A DNA stretch of 39,383 nt from a virus. Shown in pieces: positions 1-9,000 of this stretch. Within the stretch, counting starts at the first letter, position 1, and every line of letters begins with the position of its first letter. The DNA lies in IMG/VR virus record IMGVR_UViG_3300032323_000936, positions 1-39,383 of that record; one strand, 5' to 3'. The notes below the pieces were generated by a model, which made no database searches, was not told where the DNA came from, and was given only the letters and a program-made list of their open reading frames with translations. A program made the translations under genes and the position numbers.

Positions 1-181
1 CCCATACATTCCATTGATGAGCAGTGGTGTTGTTCTTGACCCAGCAACTTTCGAACCAGTCGTATCATTTATGACACGTTATGGTTATGTTGAGTTGACA
101 AACACAGCTTCTTCTCTAGGTAACGCAGCTGATTACCTAGCTAAAGTTGATGTAACATCCGCTAATCTACGTTTTGCTTAA
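1..181 (+). CDS. gp23: Major capsid protein gp23, C-terminal end (partial)
   Basis: Open from the left edge (frame starting at base 2) to a TAA at 179-181, giving 59 residues. The segment PYIPLMSSGVVLDPATFEPV, followed by FMTRYGYVEL, resembles the C-terminal end of T4-family major capsid proteins, which carry a similar 'TFEP..GFMTRYG' stretch. In that family the protein forms the hexamers of the prolate or icosahedral head shell after cleavage by the prohead protease. The gene is followed directly by a strong hairpin terminator, as expected for a very highly expressed capsid gene at the end of its transcript. Only the tail of the gene is present, so the identification rests on a short match and on the late structural context. 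Confidence 0.75.
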   Translation, partial: PYIPLMSSGVVLDPATFEPVVSFMTRYGYVELTNTASSLGNAADYLAKVDVTSANLRFA

Positions 182-206
182 TCAGTAACACGTATAATGC
201 AACTTC

Positions 207-231
207 AAAAAGGCTCTTCGGAGCCTTTTTG
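207..231 (+). terminator. Rho-independent terminator after gp23
   Basis: The stem GGCTC (212-216) and GAGCC (221-225) closes a TTCG tetraloop. It is extended by an A run at 207-211 pairing with a T run at 226-230. The UUCG loop, GC-rich stem and U tract make a textbook intrinsic terminator 26 bases after the gp23 stop codon. Confidence 0.93.
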
Positions 232-249
232 TTTGACTTAAATATCAGG

Positions 250-516
250 ATGAGAGTAGAATCAGATCGAGATTTTCCAGAATTACGTAAACAATTTAAT
301 GTTTGGCGCAAACGATTTCCTATGTTTATACACGATGTAACAAAAATAGAACGTATAGTCGAAGAACACATTAAACAATATAGTCAAGTACTCATACAAT
401 ACAGACAAACACACAGTAAAAGACATCTAGAAAAAGCACAGGAAGAAATTGCTGCAATAAACAGAGTGATATCTACAGTTGAAAAAATAGAACTGATGGC
501 AATGCTGAGCCAATGA
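250..516 (+). CDS. Small charged helical protein downstream of gp23, function unknown
   Basis: An 88-residue protein starting MRVESDRDFPELRKQF and ending AMLSQ. It is rich in Lys, Glu, Gln and Arg with a probable amphipathic or coiled-coil C-terminal half (residues about 40-85), and has no signal peptide or membrane segment. I chose the ATG at 250. An upstream in-frame TTG at 229 lies inside the T tract of the gp23 terminator, so it is less likely to be the start. There is only a weak AGG just before the ATG. The stop codon overlaps an ATAAATA late promoter box for the next gene. I do not recognise the family. Position between gp23 and virion genes suggests a minor structural or assembly role, but that is inference. 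Confidence 0.6.
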   Translation: MRVESDRDFPELRKQFNVWRKRFPMFIHDVTKIERIVEEHIKQYSQVLIQYRQTHSKRHLEKAQEEIAAINRVISTVEKIELMAMLSQ

Positions 517-522
517 TAAATA
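515..522 (+). promoter_or_regulatory. T4-type late promoter box (GATAAATA)
   Basis: GATAAATA at 515-522 matches seven of eight positions of the T4 late consensus TATAAATA. It follows the terminator/small-gene unit and lies about 70 bases before the ATG at 591, leaving a short leader that contains a 5-bp hairpin at 542-556. Confidence 0.6.
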
Positions 523-541
523 CATTATCTAGTAAAATTAT

Positions 542-556
542 GCAGAATCCCTCTGC
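542..556 (+). other. Small hairpin in the leader of the 591 gene
   Basis: GCAGA (542-546) pairs with TCTGC (552-556) around a five-base loop. It lies between the late promoter box and an AAAAAAAAGGAG ribosome binding site. It is not followed by a U tract, so it is not a terminator. It may be chance or a 5' stabilising hairpin. Confidence 0.3.
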
Positions 557-590
557 GTAGACCTAGAACGTCAAAAAAAAGGAGAAACAA

Positions 591-974
591 ATGGGACGTC
601 CAGTTAAACGTGATGTACTTGGTACATTAGTATTTGGTGATTACACAACATCATCAGTAGGTATTAGATGTGAAGCATACATTGGTAGCAGTAACGAAAC
701 CGATGTTTTTATTGTAAAACAAAAAGGTGCTAAATCATATCTAGTTCAAGATAAATCATCAGGAACACAAGTAGCAGCAAAATTAGTCAGCGGTACTCCA
801 GCAGCAGTAGGCGAAATGAGAATCACTGGCTATCTAGCAGGTGGTCCAGATGCATCTGCAACTCCAATTGCAAAATTAATGAAAAGAACTGCAGTTGATT
901 TCAGCAGCAATAGATATACCTGGTTCTTAGATAGCGACTCATCAGGCGACCAAATTATTTTAACACCACTATAA
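591..974 (+). CDS. Small virion-associated protein, 127 aa
   Basis: Starts MGRPVKRDVLGTLVFGDY and ends DQIILTPL, preceded by a strong AAGGAG site eight bases from the ATG. The sequence is a series of short beta-strand-like segments rich in Thr, Ser, Gly and Ala, with no signal peptide or transmembrane segment, as in small head- or tail-decorating proteins. It is the first gene after the late promoter box at 515 and runs directly into the fibre-like genes. I believe similar short proteins occur near the capsid gene in marine T4-like phages, but I cannot assign a T4 gene number. The exact role is unknown. Confidence 0.65.
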   Translation: MGRPVKRDVLGTLVFGDYTTSSVGIRCEAYIGSSNETDVFIVKQKGAKSYLVQDKSSGTQVAAKLVSGTPAAVGEMRITGYLAGGPDASATPIAKLMKRTAVDFSSNRYTWFLDSDSSGDQIILTPL

Positions 975-988
975 TCTAGGAAGCAACA

Positions 989-2068
989 ATGGGACAGTTC
1001 CTCCAAATCAACGGCGACTATAATATTAAGACTGCAGAAGGTGCCAAGATTACTTTTGACACAGGCCCATCTGCCTCCGGCGGGGAAGTTCGTGTTACTG
1101 GCAATCTTGTAGTTGAAGGAGAAACTGTATCCATTGCAGCTACTAATTTAAATGTTGAAGATAATATTCTTATCATCAACTATTACGGAGAAGATCGTAC
1201 CGGTGTACCTAGCGGAGTAGTATTAGGATATGCTGGTATTGAAATTGATCGAGGAGATTTATCTCCGGCAGTATTATTATTTGATGAATCGGCAGATTCT
1301 TGGTTATTGGCCAACGGAGCATCGCCTGGACCATTTAACTACGATAATAGTAATCTAAGATTAAGAAGAATTTACACAAACCCTGCTACAGATAACGGTG
1401 ATTTAACATTAGTAGGTGCAGGCACAGGTGTAGTTAAGGTGACTGGAACTTCTGATTATGCTCAAGAAATCCTTGACAGAGCAGCAGCATCAGATCCTGA
1501 AGTTGATGATATATTGACAAATAAAAAATATGTCGACGATTCAATTTTAAATAATCCTACGTTCCAAATTGTTGCACCACAATCTCAAGATACTAAAGTT
1601 ATTATCGCAGATAAAGAAATTACTCCAAACATATCAACACAGCCAGGAAGCCTAGCATATTTTACTGCAAATACCGGTCAAGTAATTGATACGGGGGAAA
1701 GTGCTGTTTCTATTATTGTTGATAACAGTTTAATCGCACAATTTTTTACTAATAGGGTAGAAGTTGGAGATCTCGAGTTCGGGGGCGGTGTCAACAGAAA
1801 TGAAATTACTACCAAAGATAGTATTACCAATGAAAACATAGTTATTAGAACTCAAGGTACTGGTAAACTACAAACGAACTATGCACTACAATTAGAAAAA
1901 ATAGGAGTTACTCCAGCCTATGTTTCGAACAATACATTACTGTATTCTGCAGAACCTAGTATTGGAACTACAGGTTTATGGTTTGTAAATGATAGTGTAG
2001 AAACTGCAAAACAAAACGGAGAATTAATTAGTAAAAACAAAGCACTTGTTTTTAGTATGATATTTTAA
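989..2068 (+). CDS. Fibre-like virion structural protein, 359 aa
   Basis: Begins MGQFLQINGDYNIKTAEGAK and has repeated short beta motifs typical of fibrous phage proteins: 'VTGNLVVEGETVSI' near residue 36, 'DGDL'-like turns, then 'TNKKYVDDSI' near residue 178. The last ends resemble the boundary that often links a shaft to a C-terminal domain. The C-terminus (GTTGLWFVNDSV ... KNKALVFSMIF) is short and hydrophobic, compatible with a trimerising tip. An AGGA lies just upstream of the ATG. It is followed nine bases later by a small beta protein that may be its adaptor. The role as a tail- or head-attached fibre is inferred from composition and context. Confidence 0.7.
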   Translation: MGQFLQINGDYNIKTAEGAKITFDTGPSASGGEVRVTGNLVVEGETVSIAATNLNVEDNILIINYYGEDRTGVPSGVVLGYAGIEIDRGDLSPAVLLFDESADSWLLANGASPGPFNYDNSNLRLRRIYTNPATDNGDLTLVGAGTGVVKVTGTSDYAQEILDRAAASDPEVDDILTNKKYVDDSILNNPTFQIVAPQSQDTKVIIADKEITPNISTQPGSLAYFTANTGQVIDTGESAVSIIVDNSLIAQFFTNRVEVGDLEFGGGVNRNEITTKDSITNENIVIRTQGTGKLQTNYALQLEKIGVTPAYVSNNTLLYSAEPSIGTTGLWFVNDSVETAKQNGELISKNKALVFSMIF

Positions 2069-2077
2069 GAGACAACT

Positions 2078-2479
2078 ATGATTAGAAATTATGAAACTCC
2101 AGAAGGCACAATAGCATTAATTAACTCAACGTCAGTGACTGTTCCTGTTAAAGTGTTTACTAGTTCAACTACTGGCGGACCAATTGCTGGCGGAGTAACT
2201 GGAAGAACTAATGCTATTACCACTATAGCATTTTGTAATACTGCTGCACCAAGCACAGCAGATGAAACTACAAATGCCGTAATTGTAAACATTTATATTG
2301 TAAGAAGCGGTAAATCTTATGATAGTGGTAATTTAATAGTTAGTAATTTAACTGTGCCAGCAGGAGAAACTGTGTTTTTCTCTGAAGAAAGAATTGTATT
2401 AGATAGCGGTGACGAAATCTGGGTAGGAACTTCAGCAGCCAGCAGATTGTCTGTAACAGTGAGTGCATTAGCAGTATGA
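2078..2479 (+). CDS. Small beta-sandwich-like virion protein (adaptor candidate), 133 aa
   Basis: Starts MIRNYETPEGTIALINSTSV and ends SVTVSALAV. The pattern is beta strands with a conserved-looking centre 'ITTIAFCNTA' followed by 'VNIYIVRSG' and 'LTVPAGETVFFSEERIVLDSGD'. The same layout (a T-I-CN segment, a polar middle, 'hh.pg....eeh.L..G..I.v') appears in the small proteins at 5361 and 19136, also placed between fibre genes. The stop codon overlaps the next start as ATGA, indicating translational coupling with the fibre gene that follows. A collar, adaptor or fibre-attachment role is inferred. No enzymatic motif is seen. Confidence 0.6.
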   Translation: MIRNYETPEGTIALINSTSVTVPVKVFTSSTTGGPIAGGVTGRTNAITTIAFCNTAAPSTADETTNAVIVNIYIVRSGKSYDSGNLIVSNLTVPAGETVFFSEERIVLDSGDEIWVGTSAASRLSVTVSALAV

Positions 2480-3057
2480 AATTCTTAAAAACAAAAAATA
2501 TTTCAAAATTTAGCATCAATGATCGTTCATTGATAGCCTATCCTGACGGTGTAGGACCAGGTAATAGAGTTGTAATAAATGCCAAAGGCGGAATGATGCT
2601 GCCTAAAGGAACCACAGCACAACGCCCACAGTTAAGCAGTGTTCGTCAACCTACAGATGCTAACGGAACCATACGCTATAATACATCAAACTCAACAATT
2701 GAAGCTTATGTGGGAGGAACTTGGGTAGTAGTAGCCAGTCCAGTAGCTTCGGCGATTGTCAAGCAGACACTAGGACCTGGAGACGGAACTGAAACAGTAT
2801 TTGGTCCTTTAAACTCAACAGCAGCATTTGTAACAGCATATTCGGCCAGTGCAGATAATATTCTTGTACTGGTAGAAAACGTTATGCAGATTTCTACCAC
2901 TAACTTTACAGTGCAGCAGAGTGTGTCAGGAAGTCTAACTGGACCAAACGCACCTTATGCAGACGGTTGGTATGTAAAATTTACTTCAGCAGTGCCAGCA
3001 ACAGGAGGAGGCGGTAATCCAGTTTACGTAACTGTATACTACGGATACGCCAACTAA
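2476..3057 (+). CDS. Fibre-like virion protein with PKGTTAQRP/RYNT module, 193 aa
   Basis: Contains the widespread phage-fibre motif 'LPKGTTAQRP' near residue 41, followed by 'GTIRYNTSNSTIEAYVGGTW' near residues 62-81. The same module occurs at the C-termini of the 3060 and 4304 proteins (for example RPTAYAVLGMTRYNT ... WDGLTW). The C-terminal half is a distinct beta domain (LGPGDGTETVFGPL ... VYVTVYYGYAN) resembling domains found after this module in marine phage structural proteins. It starts at the overlapping ATGA with the previous gene and ends two bases before the next ATG, so the set is one transcription and translation unit. Confidence 0.7.
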   Translation: MKFLKTKNISKFSINDRSLIAYPDGVGPGNRVVINAKGGMMLPKGTTAQRPQLSSVRQPTDANGTIRYNTSNSTIEAYVGGTWVVVASPVASAIVKQTLGPGDGTETVFGPLNSTAAFVTAYSASADNILVLVENVMQISTTNFTVQQSVSGSLTGPNAPYADGWYVKFTSAVPATGGGGNPVYVTVYYGYAN

Positions 3058-3059
3058 CA

Positions 3060-4166
3060 ATGAGTCAACTGGGGCGCATAGGTGGTCAGGTATTAACAGA
3101 CAACCTGCTACGTGCCGGTGTTGATCTTGCGTTTGAAACTGACTTACTATACCTCGATGTTACTAATCAACGAATTGGTATTAATAGATCAGTACCCGTT
3201 TACGATCTTGATGTAGATTCAGAAATTGTTACAAATGATTTAACTGTAACAACACAGTTATCTATCGACAACATTGTTGTTAATTCTCCAAATACATTTA
3301 GTACATCGGTAGGCGGTATTGATATATTCATTGCAGGATCTGATATCTATCATGATAAATTGATTACTGCAAATCTAGAAGTTAATGATAATTATATTGC
3401 CAGTTATAGTAATTCAAACATAACACTAGATCCGAGCGGAACTGGTACAGTAGAGTTTCTTGCTAATACTAATATTTCCGGAGATTTAGTAGTCGGTACA
3501 ACACTGTCTCCAAGAAATATTAACATTAGCGGAGATCTTTCTAAACAAGGAAATTTAATACTTGGTGATCAAATACTCGACACAGTTACTATTAATACTG
3601 ATTTTGCTCAGAGTATTATACCTGGAGATGATCTAGTTTGGTCTCTAGGGGAAAATACCGGAGATTCAAGCCCAAGACGATGGTCCGAATTACATAGTCC
3701 TGATTGGGCAAATATTACCACCGGAGCATGGCCAGGCAGCGGTATAAGACCGCTTGCAGCAACAATTAGCGATCAACTGAAACTTGACGGTGCGGTTAAC
3801 AAAATATCTGCTATACAAAGCAACGAAGATGTATCATTAATACCAGATACAGGTATTGTTTATATTGAAAGTACTAAATGGCAAGATAGCGATATTACTA
3901 ACTTGTTAAACACTCCTTTAACTTTAGGCAGCACTGGAATAGGTTATACCTTGTTTGCAGGCGATAACGCTATGATAATTCCTTCAGGAGACAATTCTGA
4001 AAGAAGAGCTAGTCCTGAAATTGGTGAAACTAGATGGAACACCGAAGAAGCTTATTTAGAGTGTTTTGATGGCACAGTCTGGCAAGTGGCCACCGGCGGC
4101 GGCGACGAAGTTACTACAACTATTATGGAAGAATTAAGCACTGTTTATATTATTGTATTTGGATAA
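3060..4166 (+). CDS. Fibre-like virion protein, 368 aa, paralog of the 4304 gene
   Basis: The N-terminus 'GRIGGQVLTDNLLRAGVDLA' followed by 'FETDLLYLDVTNQRIGIN' is nearly the same as in the gene at 4304 (GRISGQLLKSNLLRSGVNLA ... RIGIK). It is a start seen in marine T4-like virion proteins and probably docks the fibre to the particle. The middle is a beta-rich shaft with 'GTGTVEFLANTNISGDLVVG' repeats. The C-terminus has the RRASPEIGETRWNT/LECFDGTVWQ version of the RYNT-W module and then a short tail. The start is two bases after the upstream stop. Duplication with the 4304 gene is clear in protein sequence. Confidence 0.72.
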   Translation: MSQLGRIGGQVLTDNLLRAGVDLAFETDLLYLDVTNQRIGINRSVPVYDLDVDSEIVTNDLTVTTQLSIDNIVVNSPNTFSTSVGGIDIFIAGSDIYHDKLITANLEVNDNYIASYSNSNITLDPSGTGTVEFLANTNISGDLVVGTTLSPRNINISGDLSKQGNLILGDQILDTVTINTDFAQSIIPGDDLVWSLGENTGDSSPRRWSELHSPDWANITTGAWPGSGIRPLAATISDQLKLDGAVNKISAIQSNEDVSLIPDTGIVYIESTKWQDSDITNLLNTPLTLGSTGIGYTLFAGDNAMIIPSGDNSERRASPEIGETRWNTEEAYLECFDGTVWQVATGGGDEVTTTIMEELSTVYIIVFG

Positions 4167-4175
4167 TTTTCCAAT

Positions 4176-4186
4176 CTAACTAAATA
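4176..4186 (+). promoter_or_regulatory. Late promoter box CTAACTAAATA
   Basis: The 11-mer CTAACTAAATA recurs exactly at 25040-25050. Its core ACTAAATA differs from the T4 late consensus TATAAATA at two positions. It sits in a 137-base intergenic gap before the structured leader of the 4304 gene. Confidence 0.6.
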
Positions 4187-4193
4187 CTTGTAA

Positions 4194-4291
4194 TTGCAAA
4201 AGTTGACCAAATTTTTGCAAGATCCGACTGCGGTAAACCAGCAAAGAGCGTAAGCTGAAAATTCGGTTAACGGTGAAACACCGGGGTTTAT
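4194..4291 (+). promoter_or_regulatory. Structured 5' leader RNA (candidate cis-regulatory element)
   Basis: Between the late box and the ATG at 4304 lie several complementary blocks. TTGCAAAA (4194-4201) pairs perfectly with TTTTGCAA (4213-4220). CGGTG (4271-4275) pairs with CACCG (4279-4283) around AAA. CAGC (4239-4242) can pair with GCTG (4254-4257), or alternatively AGC-GTAA-GCT (4247-4256) forms a GNRA-type hairpin. GTAAACC (4233-4239) can pair with GGTTTAT (4285-4291), and CCGA (4224-4227) with TCGG (4263-4266) in a crossing, pseudoknot-like arrangement. The last pairing ends four bases before the GGAGAG ribosome site (4295-4300). I compared it from memory with known riboswitch classes and recognised none. 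Structure is seen; function is inferred. Confidence 0.4.
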
Positions 4292-4303
4292 ATTGGAGAG
4301 CTA

Positions 4304-5356
4304 ATGGCTATTGGTCGTATTTCCGGTCAGCTCTTAAAGTCGAATTTACTTCGTAGTGGCGTAAATTTAGCTTTTGAGACTGATCTTCTCTATCTAGATG
4401 TTGTTAACTCTCGTATCGGGATAAAAACAGCATCTCCTCAATATGACCTAGAGGTCAATGGACATACTCGCTCAACTAATCTTACAGTAGACACGCAATT
4501 AAACGTCGGTGATTTTCATATTACCGGTAATACAATTACCAGCGATTCCGCTACTATAAACTTTGTAGCAGCCGCAGGTGAAGCTACAGTTTATCATTCA
4601 AGACTGCAAGTTGACGATTTACAAATTGCTGGCTCAACAATTTCTACCACAGTTTCTAATGCTAATATCGAACTAAATCCTAACGGCACAGGAACTGTTA
4701 ATATCAGCGCCAATACAAATATTACAGGAAATCTAGCAGTCACAGGGAATGTCACAGCCACAGGTAATGTAGTTATTGGTGGTAATATTACCATAGGTGA
4801 TGCACTTACTGATGTAATTGATATTCGTGCTAGTATTAAAAGCGATTTAATTCCTGAAACTGACAATACTTATGATTTAGGATCAGCCTCTTTTAGATGG
4901 CGATCTATCTATGTCGCAGATTTCTATACTACTTCTATTTCAGTTCCTGCATTAGATGTCGGAAATCTAATGTTTCGTGATAATGAAATCACTACAACTA
5001 CAGGATCAGATCTGTACATTGACGGTAATGGCTCAGGCGGTGTTAGATTAGGTAACTTCCGTATTGTTGATAATGTAATAACTAATGTGGTTGCAGGGGC
5101 TGTTTCACAGATTGTACAATCAGGAACAGGATATTTTAAAATTGCTGGAACCAATGGCTTTGTTCCTCCAGTCGGTAGCAATGCGCAACGTCCGACCGCA
5201 TATGCAGTATTGGGCATGACTCGATACAACACAAATTCTAAAGCGTTAGAGGTGTGGGACGGATTAACTTGGGCTAGCCCAGCGGGATCCGCAGGTGCGG
5301 TAAGTATTACACAAGCAGAAGATATTGCGTTAGGTCTTGCATTAAGTTTAGGATAA
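4304..5356 (+). CDS. Fibre-like virion protein, 350 aa, paralog of the 3060 gene
   Basis: The N-terminus MAIGRISGQLLKSNLLRSGV followed by FETDLLYLDVVNSRIGI is the same docking-type module as in the preceding gene. The shaft has repeated 'NLTVDTQLNVGDFHITGNTI' and 'NITGNLAVTGNVTATGNVVI' segments, a short-period beta pattern typical of trimeric fibres. The C-terminus carries the VPPVGSNAQRPTAYAVLGMTRYNT and WDGLTW module (about residues 285-325), then a short helical end. The ribosome site GGAGAG is seven bases from the ATG. Unlike its paralog it has a private promoter and a folded leader, so it may be dosed separately. Confidence 0.72.
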   Translation: MAIGRISGQLLKSNLLRSGVNLAFETDLLYLDVVNSRIGIKTASPQYDLEVNGHTRSTNLTVDTQLNVGDFHITGNTITSDSATINFVAAAGEATVYHSRLQVDDLQIAGSTISTTVSNANIELNPNGTGTVNISANTNITGNLAVTGNVTATGNVVIGGNITIGDALTDVIDIRASIKSDLIPETDNTYDLGSASFRWRSIYVADFYTTSISVPALDVGNLMFRDNEITTTTGSDLYIDGNGSGGVRLGNFRIVDNVITNVVAGAVSQIVQSGTGYFKIAGTNGFVPPVGSNAQRPTAYAVLGMTRYNTNSKALEVWDGLTWASPAGSAGAVSITQAEDIALGLALSLG

Positions 5357-5360
5357 TAAG

Positions 5361-5693
5361 ATGCCAACAGTATTCAAACACTCATTAGTTACACAGGTAG
5401 GTACTATACCAACAGATATTGTTGAAATTGGTGCAGGAGTCCGGGCCACAGTAATTGGTTGTAATCTCGCCAACGTTACAGATTTTGACACTGTAGTTGC
5501 AGATCTGCAGGTTGTCGGAGCAGATACAACAGTTAGTTATTACGTTCGCGGGTTAGTAATCCCTCCAAACACTAGCGTAAAAGTTGTTACACAAGGAGAA
5601 AAATTAATTCTTCCAGAAACTACAGGATTACGATTAGTTAGCAATACTCCTGATAGCATTGATGCTACAGTTAGCTACGTAGAGATATCATAA
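5361..5693 (+). CDS. Small beta-rich virion protein (adaptor candidate), 110 aa
   Basis: Starts MPTVFKHSLVTQVGTIPTDI and ends VSYVEIS. It has alternating hydrophobic strands with 'ATVIGCNLANVTDFDTVVAD', 'YYVRGLVIPPNTSVKVV' and 'GEKLILPETTGLRLVSN'. This matches the layout of the small proteins at 2078 and 19136: an h-x-CN segment, then a PPNTS or pgE turn, then a final strand pair. The start is four bases after the stop of the 4304 fibre and the stop is eleven bases before the next gene, so it is co-translated with fibres. There are no enzymatic motifs. Attachment or adaptor role is inferred. Confidence 0.6.
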   Translation: MPTVFKHSLVTQVGTIPTDIVEIGAGVRATVIGCNLANVTDFDTVVADLQVVGADTTVSYYVRGLVIPPNTSVKVVTQGEKLILPETTGLRLVSNTPDSIDATVSYVEIS

Positions 5694-5703
5694 GGAGAAA
5701 TTT

Positions 5704-6075
5704 ATGCCAAGCACATATTATTTAGGTACTAGCCCCGACGAATCACTAGGTGATAGTCCTCAATTTTTTTACGGAATGAGAAGAAACAGCGATGGAGAAT
5801 TATTTTTTGTAAGAAGCGATCAGCTTAGAGACATCGACGATGTAGAAATAAACACTCCGGGATCTATAAATGAAACTTTTGAAGACTTTGAAGCAGGCAT
5901 TGATTTTCTAGATGGTATCGACTCTGATCACGAATTGGTATATGAAAATTTAAAATATCCTCAATATAAATGGGATAATAGATCTATATTTTATTACATA
6001 GATTCTAACGGACAGTTGACTATGAGAATTAATAGAAATTATAGCTACCCCACAGGTATATCGTCAAACGGATAA
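5704..6075 (+). CDS. Small acidic virion-associated protein, 123 aa
   Basis: Starts MPSTYYLGTSPDESLGDSPQ, with a strong AAGGAG site seven bases upstream. The sequence is acidic, with a centre 'DDVEINTPGSINETFEDFEAGIDFL' shortened here to its start, then KYPQYKWDNRSIFYYID and a C-terminal MRINRNYSYPTGISSNG. It looks like a small soluble beta/loop protein without signal peptide or membrane segment. It lies directly before the first giant fibre and probably belongs to the same structural unit. I think proteins of this type occur before giant fibre genes in marine T4-like phages, but I cannot name a role. Confidence 0.55.
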   Translation: MPSTYYLGTSPDESLGDSPQFFYGMRRNSDGELFFVRSDQLRDIDDVEINTPGSINETFEDFEAGIDFLDGIDSDHELVYENLKYPQYKWDNRSIFYYIDSNGQLTMRINRNYSYPTGISSNG

Positions 6076-6087
6076 ACGAGATAAAAA

Positions 6088-9000
6088 ATGTCAGAATTTA
6101 AAATTAATAGATTTAGATACGTATGGAAAGGCAACTGGTCTTCAGCTACAGTATACAACAGAGATGATGTAGTTATTAGAACTGGTAATTTGTATTACTG
6201 TACGTCCCAACACACATCTACGGCAACATTTGCCACAGATCAATTAACCCGCTGGTCTGTAATGAGTGAAAGTTCTGCTTATAGAGGTGCATGGAATACT
6301 GCGATTGTTTATGCTGTAAATGATCTGGTAACGCACGGTGGTCAAATTTATAAATGTGTTACTAGTCATACCAGCCAAGCATTATTTTCTACAAATCTAG
6401 CCAACTGGCAACTGTATTTAGAATCTGTGAGATTCATTGGAGAATGGACCACCGGCACACAATATAAAGTAGGTGAAGCAGTTTCTCTATCTGGTGTAGT
6501 TTATGTGGCCAACACTGAGCACATCGCAGCAGGAACCTTAGAAGCTACTCAATCAAATTGGGACATTTATTTTTCCAACATAGAATATCGCGGAGATTTC
6601 ACTTCAAACGTTAGATACAATCTCAATGATCTTGTGAAATTTGGCGGCAGCATATGGCGCTGCAATGCATCACATCAAAGCGGTGATGACTCGACGTTAG
6701 ACTTCAACCAAGACTACTGGGATATGGAAATTCCCGGCCAAAATTTTACAGGAGTCTGGAATACCGACACTGGATATGGAACAGGCGATATTGTAAAATT
6801 TGGAGGCAGCCTGTATGTGGCTAGTCGACCAAATCAAGGATTGGCACCAAATGTAGAAACTCTTGATTGGACTCTACTAGCCAAGGGATTTGACTTTGCT
6901 GGAGATTGGTTATCTACAGCCGATTATGCAGTGGGACAAGTGGTTAGACACGGGGGTGTATTGTACGCAGCTAATACTGCTACTGTAGGTATCGATCCAG
7001 AAGTTGATACTCTAGTAGTTACAGTCACAGCTGGACAAAGCGGTGTTGAAGGCAACAGATATGCCATCGACGGAGTGCAGTATGGCCCAACACTGCAATT
7101 TTACACAGACATCACTTACCAATTTGATCAAACCAATCTCACAAACGTCTATTGGCCTAATCCTAATATCACCGGCGCTGTAAATCAACATCCTCTGCAT
7201 TTTTCCGCAGATAATCCCGACGGAGACAGTCACTCTGCTACAGGTACTGCCTATACAAGAAATGTAGTTTATCAACTAGATGGTAGAATTGTAAGCAGAG
7301 CAATTTATAATAGAGATTTTTCAATCTCGAAATCTCGTGTAGTAAGCATTACCGTTGATAGAGGTACGCCTGCAGTACTATATTACTACTGCCAAAATCA
7401 TTTGGGCATGGGCGGAACGATTAATATCAATCAAGCCACTGCAGGTATCGATCCAGCACTCAGCGCAGACTGGACAATGCTTGTTGATGGAGTAAGATAC
7501 CGAAACGGGTATCTTGATAATGTCAGTTACACTCGCGGTGATCTAGTAAGTTACAATAATAACATATACAAATGCATTGTTGCTCACGTATCTGACGCAG
7601 CAGAAACTTTCCCAGACAACGGCAATGGCACAGTGTACTGGGCTGTATATCTTGAAGGTGAACCCGACAACGCTTTAGAGCGTGTTGGTGATCTACTAAC
7701 TTTCGGACCTAAATCCGATACCAGCACACTAGGAGCTATCCCGGTGCATGTTGGTACCACAGACCAAGTTTTGGTTGTGCAGCCGGGAGAAGTGTTAAGC
7801 TACAATACTCTAGGAGAAGTTGCAAATGTACTGTATGTCAGCAACGACGGAATAGACCGTGAAGGTAGAGGTACCACTCCTGATAAACCATATGCCAGCA
7901 TAAAATTTGCGTGTATTCAAGCAGAAAAGTTAACCGGACTTAAAAAAATCCACGTATCAACCGGTTTATATAACGAAATTGGACCTATCAGTGTACCAGC
8001 AGGTACAGTGATTATAGGAGACGAATTAAGATCAACAACTATCAACGTAGATTCTGCATTGGCGGAGTATTCAAATGATGTGATCAAAATGCAAAATGCA
8101 TTGTTGAGACTGCTTGATATAATACCTAGCATTGTGTCTAACACTGTGATCGTTCCTACTGTGGGTAACACAGAACCACAGATACGATATCTACAACCTG
8201 GATCGTCAACTACAGCCACAGCCATACAGGATCGAATCAATGAAATAGCACAGTACATTGCCTTCCATGTACAGAGTAGCGGCACAGAACCTGTGATATT
8301 TGGTACTAATACCAGAGTAACCACAGCTAGTGTGCATCAGACCCTAGCTGTAATTGCAGCTAATAAACAATTTATTCTAAGCGAAATCGCAGCGTATGTT
8401 GCTGCTGCGTACCCCACCTATGTGTTTGATCCTGAAAGATACAGAAGAGATTTTGGATTAATAATTGATGCCTTGTTATACGACACTGAATATACAGGCA
8501 ACAGCAGATCACAAAGAGCAGCAAGATGGTATAGAAATTCTGTAGTGCCTGCAAAAGACGATTTGTTTTATTTTAGAAACGAAACTGGTCTTAGAAACTG
8601 TACCCTCAAGGGGATGACCGGAACGATTAATCCTCCAGGAGTATTTGAGTTATATCAACTGCCCACAGGTAAAGCATATTGTTCTCTTGATCCGGGATGG
8701 GGACCAAATGATGAGAGTGTATGGATCACTACTAGATCACCATATATCCAAGGAGTGACCAACATTGGTTCAAATTGTGTAGGACAGAAAATCGACGGTG
8801 CCTTGCACAACGGTGGCAATAGATCTATGGTGTCTAATGATTTCACACAGGTATTAAGTGATGGAATAGGAACTTGGGTTCTAAATAATGGTCGTGCTGA
8901 ATTGGTATCAGTATTCACATACTATTGTCAGATTGGTTATTTTGCAGAAGACGGCGGAAAAATTAGATCATTGAACGGCAATTGTTCCTATGGTACATTC

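Noticed and set aside
542-556. Terminator before the 591 gene
   Set aside because: The hairpin is short and followed by purines, not a U tract, and it lies between a late promoter box and a ribosome binding site.
4187-4303. tRNA or glutamine riboswitch in the leader
   Set aside because: There is no cloverleaf with acceptor stem and TPsiC arm, and the conserved glnA-type core is absent.
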